This document shows, piece by piece, positions 63,788 through 64,000 of a stretch of DNA of 64,000 nt. Below the pieces are notes generated by a model that was given only the letters and a program-made list of their open reading frames with translations, was not told the origin of the DNA and made no database searches. Made by a program: the position numbers and the translations under genes. Position 1 is the stretch's first letter; the number at the start of each line of letters is the position of its first letter. Origin of the DNA: an uncultured Paracoccaceae bacterium (lineage in GTDB: Bacteria; Pseudomonadota; Alphaproteobacteria; Rhodobacterales; Rhodobacteraceae). The stretch lies in contig CANNFA010000003.1 of assembly GCA_947503765.1 (NCBI GenBank), forward strand, positions 372,001-436,000. Direction: 5' to 3'.

Positions 63788-64000
63788 TCACCAGTGCAGC
63801 GGCGCGAATTCGATCGCCACCGCGACGCGCGGCTCCTGGAAGCCCTTGAGGTCGGGATGGAACAGCCCGACGCCCTGCTTGGCGATGATCGGGATGATCA
63901 CCGCGTCATTGCGCAGGATCGCCGCGGCCTCGTTCATGTGGGCCTCGTATTCCTCGCGCGTCAGCGCGGCATCGGCGGCCGCGATCGCGTCGGTGTAGTC
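63788..64000 (-). CDS. SBP_bac_5 solute-binding protein, C-terminal part (system 2, cut by window edge)
   Basis: Only the last 70 residues are in the window, ending AIEFAPLHW. A helix with EEYEAHMNEAAAILRNDAVIIPII is the typical C-terminal region of DppA/OppA-type binding proteins (EAxxxLxxDAPxIPLY position). The N-terminus and signal peptide lie beyond base 64000. Its position fits the binding protein of transporter system 2. Confidence 0.85.
   Translation of the reverse strand, partial: DYTDAIAAADAALTREEYEAHMNEAAAILRNDAVIIPIIAKQGVGLFHPDLKGFQEPRVAVAIEFAPLHW

Overview
The window is high-GC DNA with dense operons, four-base ATGA gene overlaps, many solute-binding-protein ABC transporters, FCD-type GntR and IclR regulators, MlrC-type (M81) proteins and a TMAO respiration operon. 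This combination fits an alphaproteobacterium, most likely a marine or saline Rhodobacterales (Roseobacter-like) organism. That is an inference from gene content; there is no rRNA or other taxonomic marker in the window. I saw no tRNA, rRNA, CRISPR array or complete insertion sequence.

Layout. 81-3455 (+): YczE-like membrane protein, membrane-anchored alpha/beta hydrolase and patatin-like lipase. 3529-10518 (-): a P1B-4-type metal ATPase, a small secreted protein, an ATP-sulfurylase homologue with an altered acceptor site, a nucleoside phosphorylase and cysteine synthase. 10695-12572: an AT-rich island with one gene (P-loop plus methyltransferase), bracketed by two imperfect direct repeats. 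12774-17464 (+): torE-torC-torA-torD, TMAO reductase. 17649-20311 (+): a B12-dependent diol/glycerol dehydratase whose large and medium subunits are fused, followed by the small subunit, with no reactivase.

20365-33929 is a sugar or sugar-acid catabolic locus. A ten-gene minus-strand operon runs from an arabinose-type ABC transporter through a mutarotase-like protein, an enoyl-CoA hydratase homologue, a class III CoA-transferase, a galactonate-dehydratase-type enzyme, an M24 protein, an unusual DHDPS-family aldolase and a second enolase-superfamily enzyme. A divergent SDR, a GH105-type unsaturated uronyl hydrolase and an FCD GntR regulator complete it. The CoA-ester enzymes inside a sugar-acid operon are the main hint of an undescribed pathway.

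34111-39133: DedA protein, small membrane protein, two paralogous PepSY-like proteins flanking a cytochrome b561, and a divergent two-component system. 39204-44155 (-): an RbbA-type ABC exporter (HlyD, double ATPase-permease fusion, permease).

44447-64000 holds two peptide/opine/oligosaccharide-type ABC systems and three M81 (MlrC) proteins. The first system is co-transcribed with two MlrC proteins and a D-threonine-aldolase-like PLP enzyme. A divergent IclR regulator heads a third MlrC, a RidA protein and a class III aminotransferase. The second transporter, whose binding protein is cut by the window edge, is translationally coupled to an SDR and an SMP-30 lactonase, which suggests a sugar-like rather than a peptide cargo.
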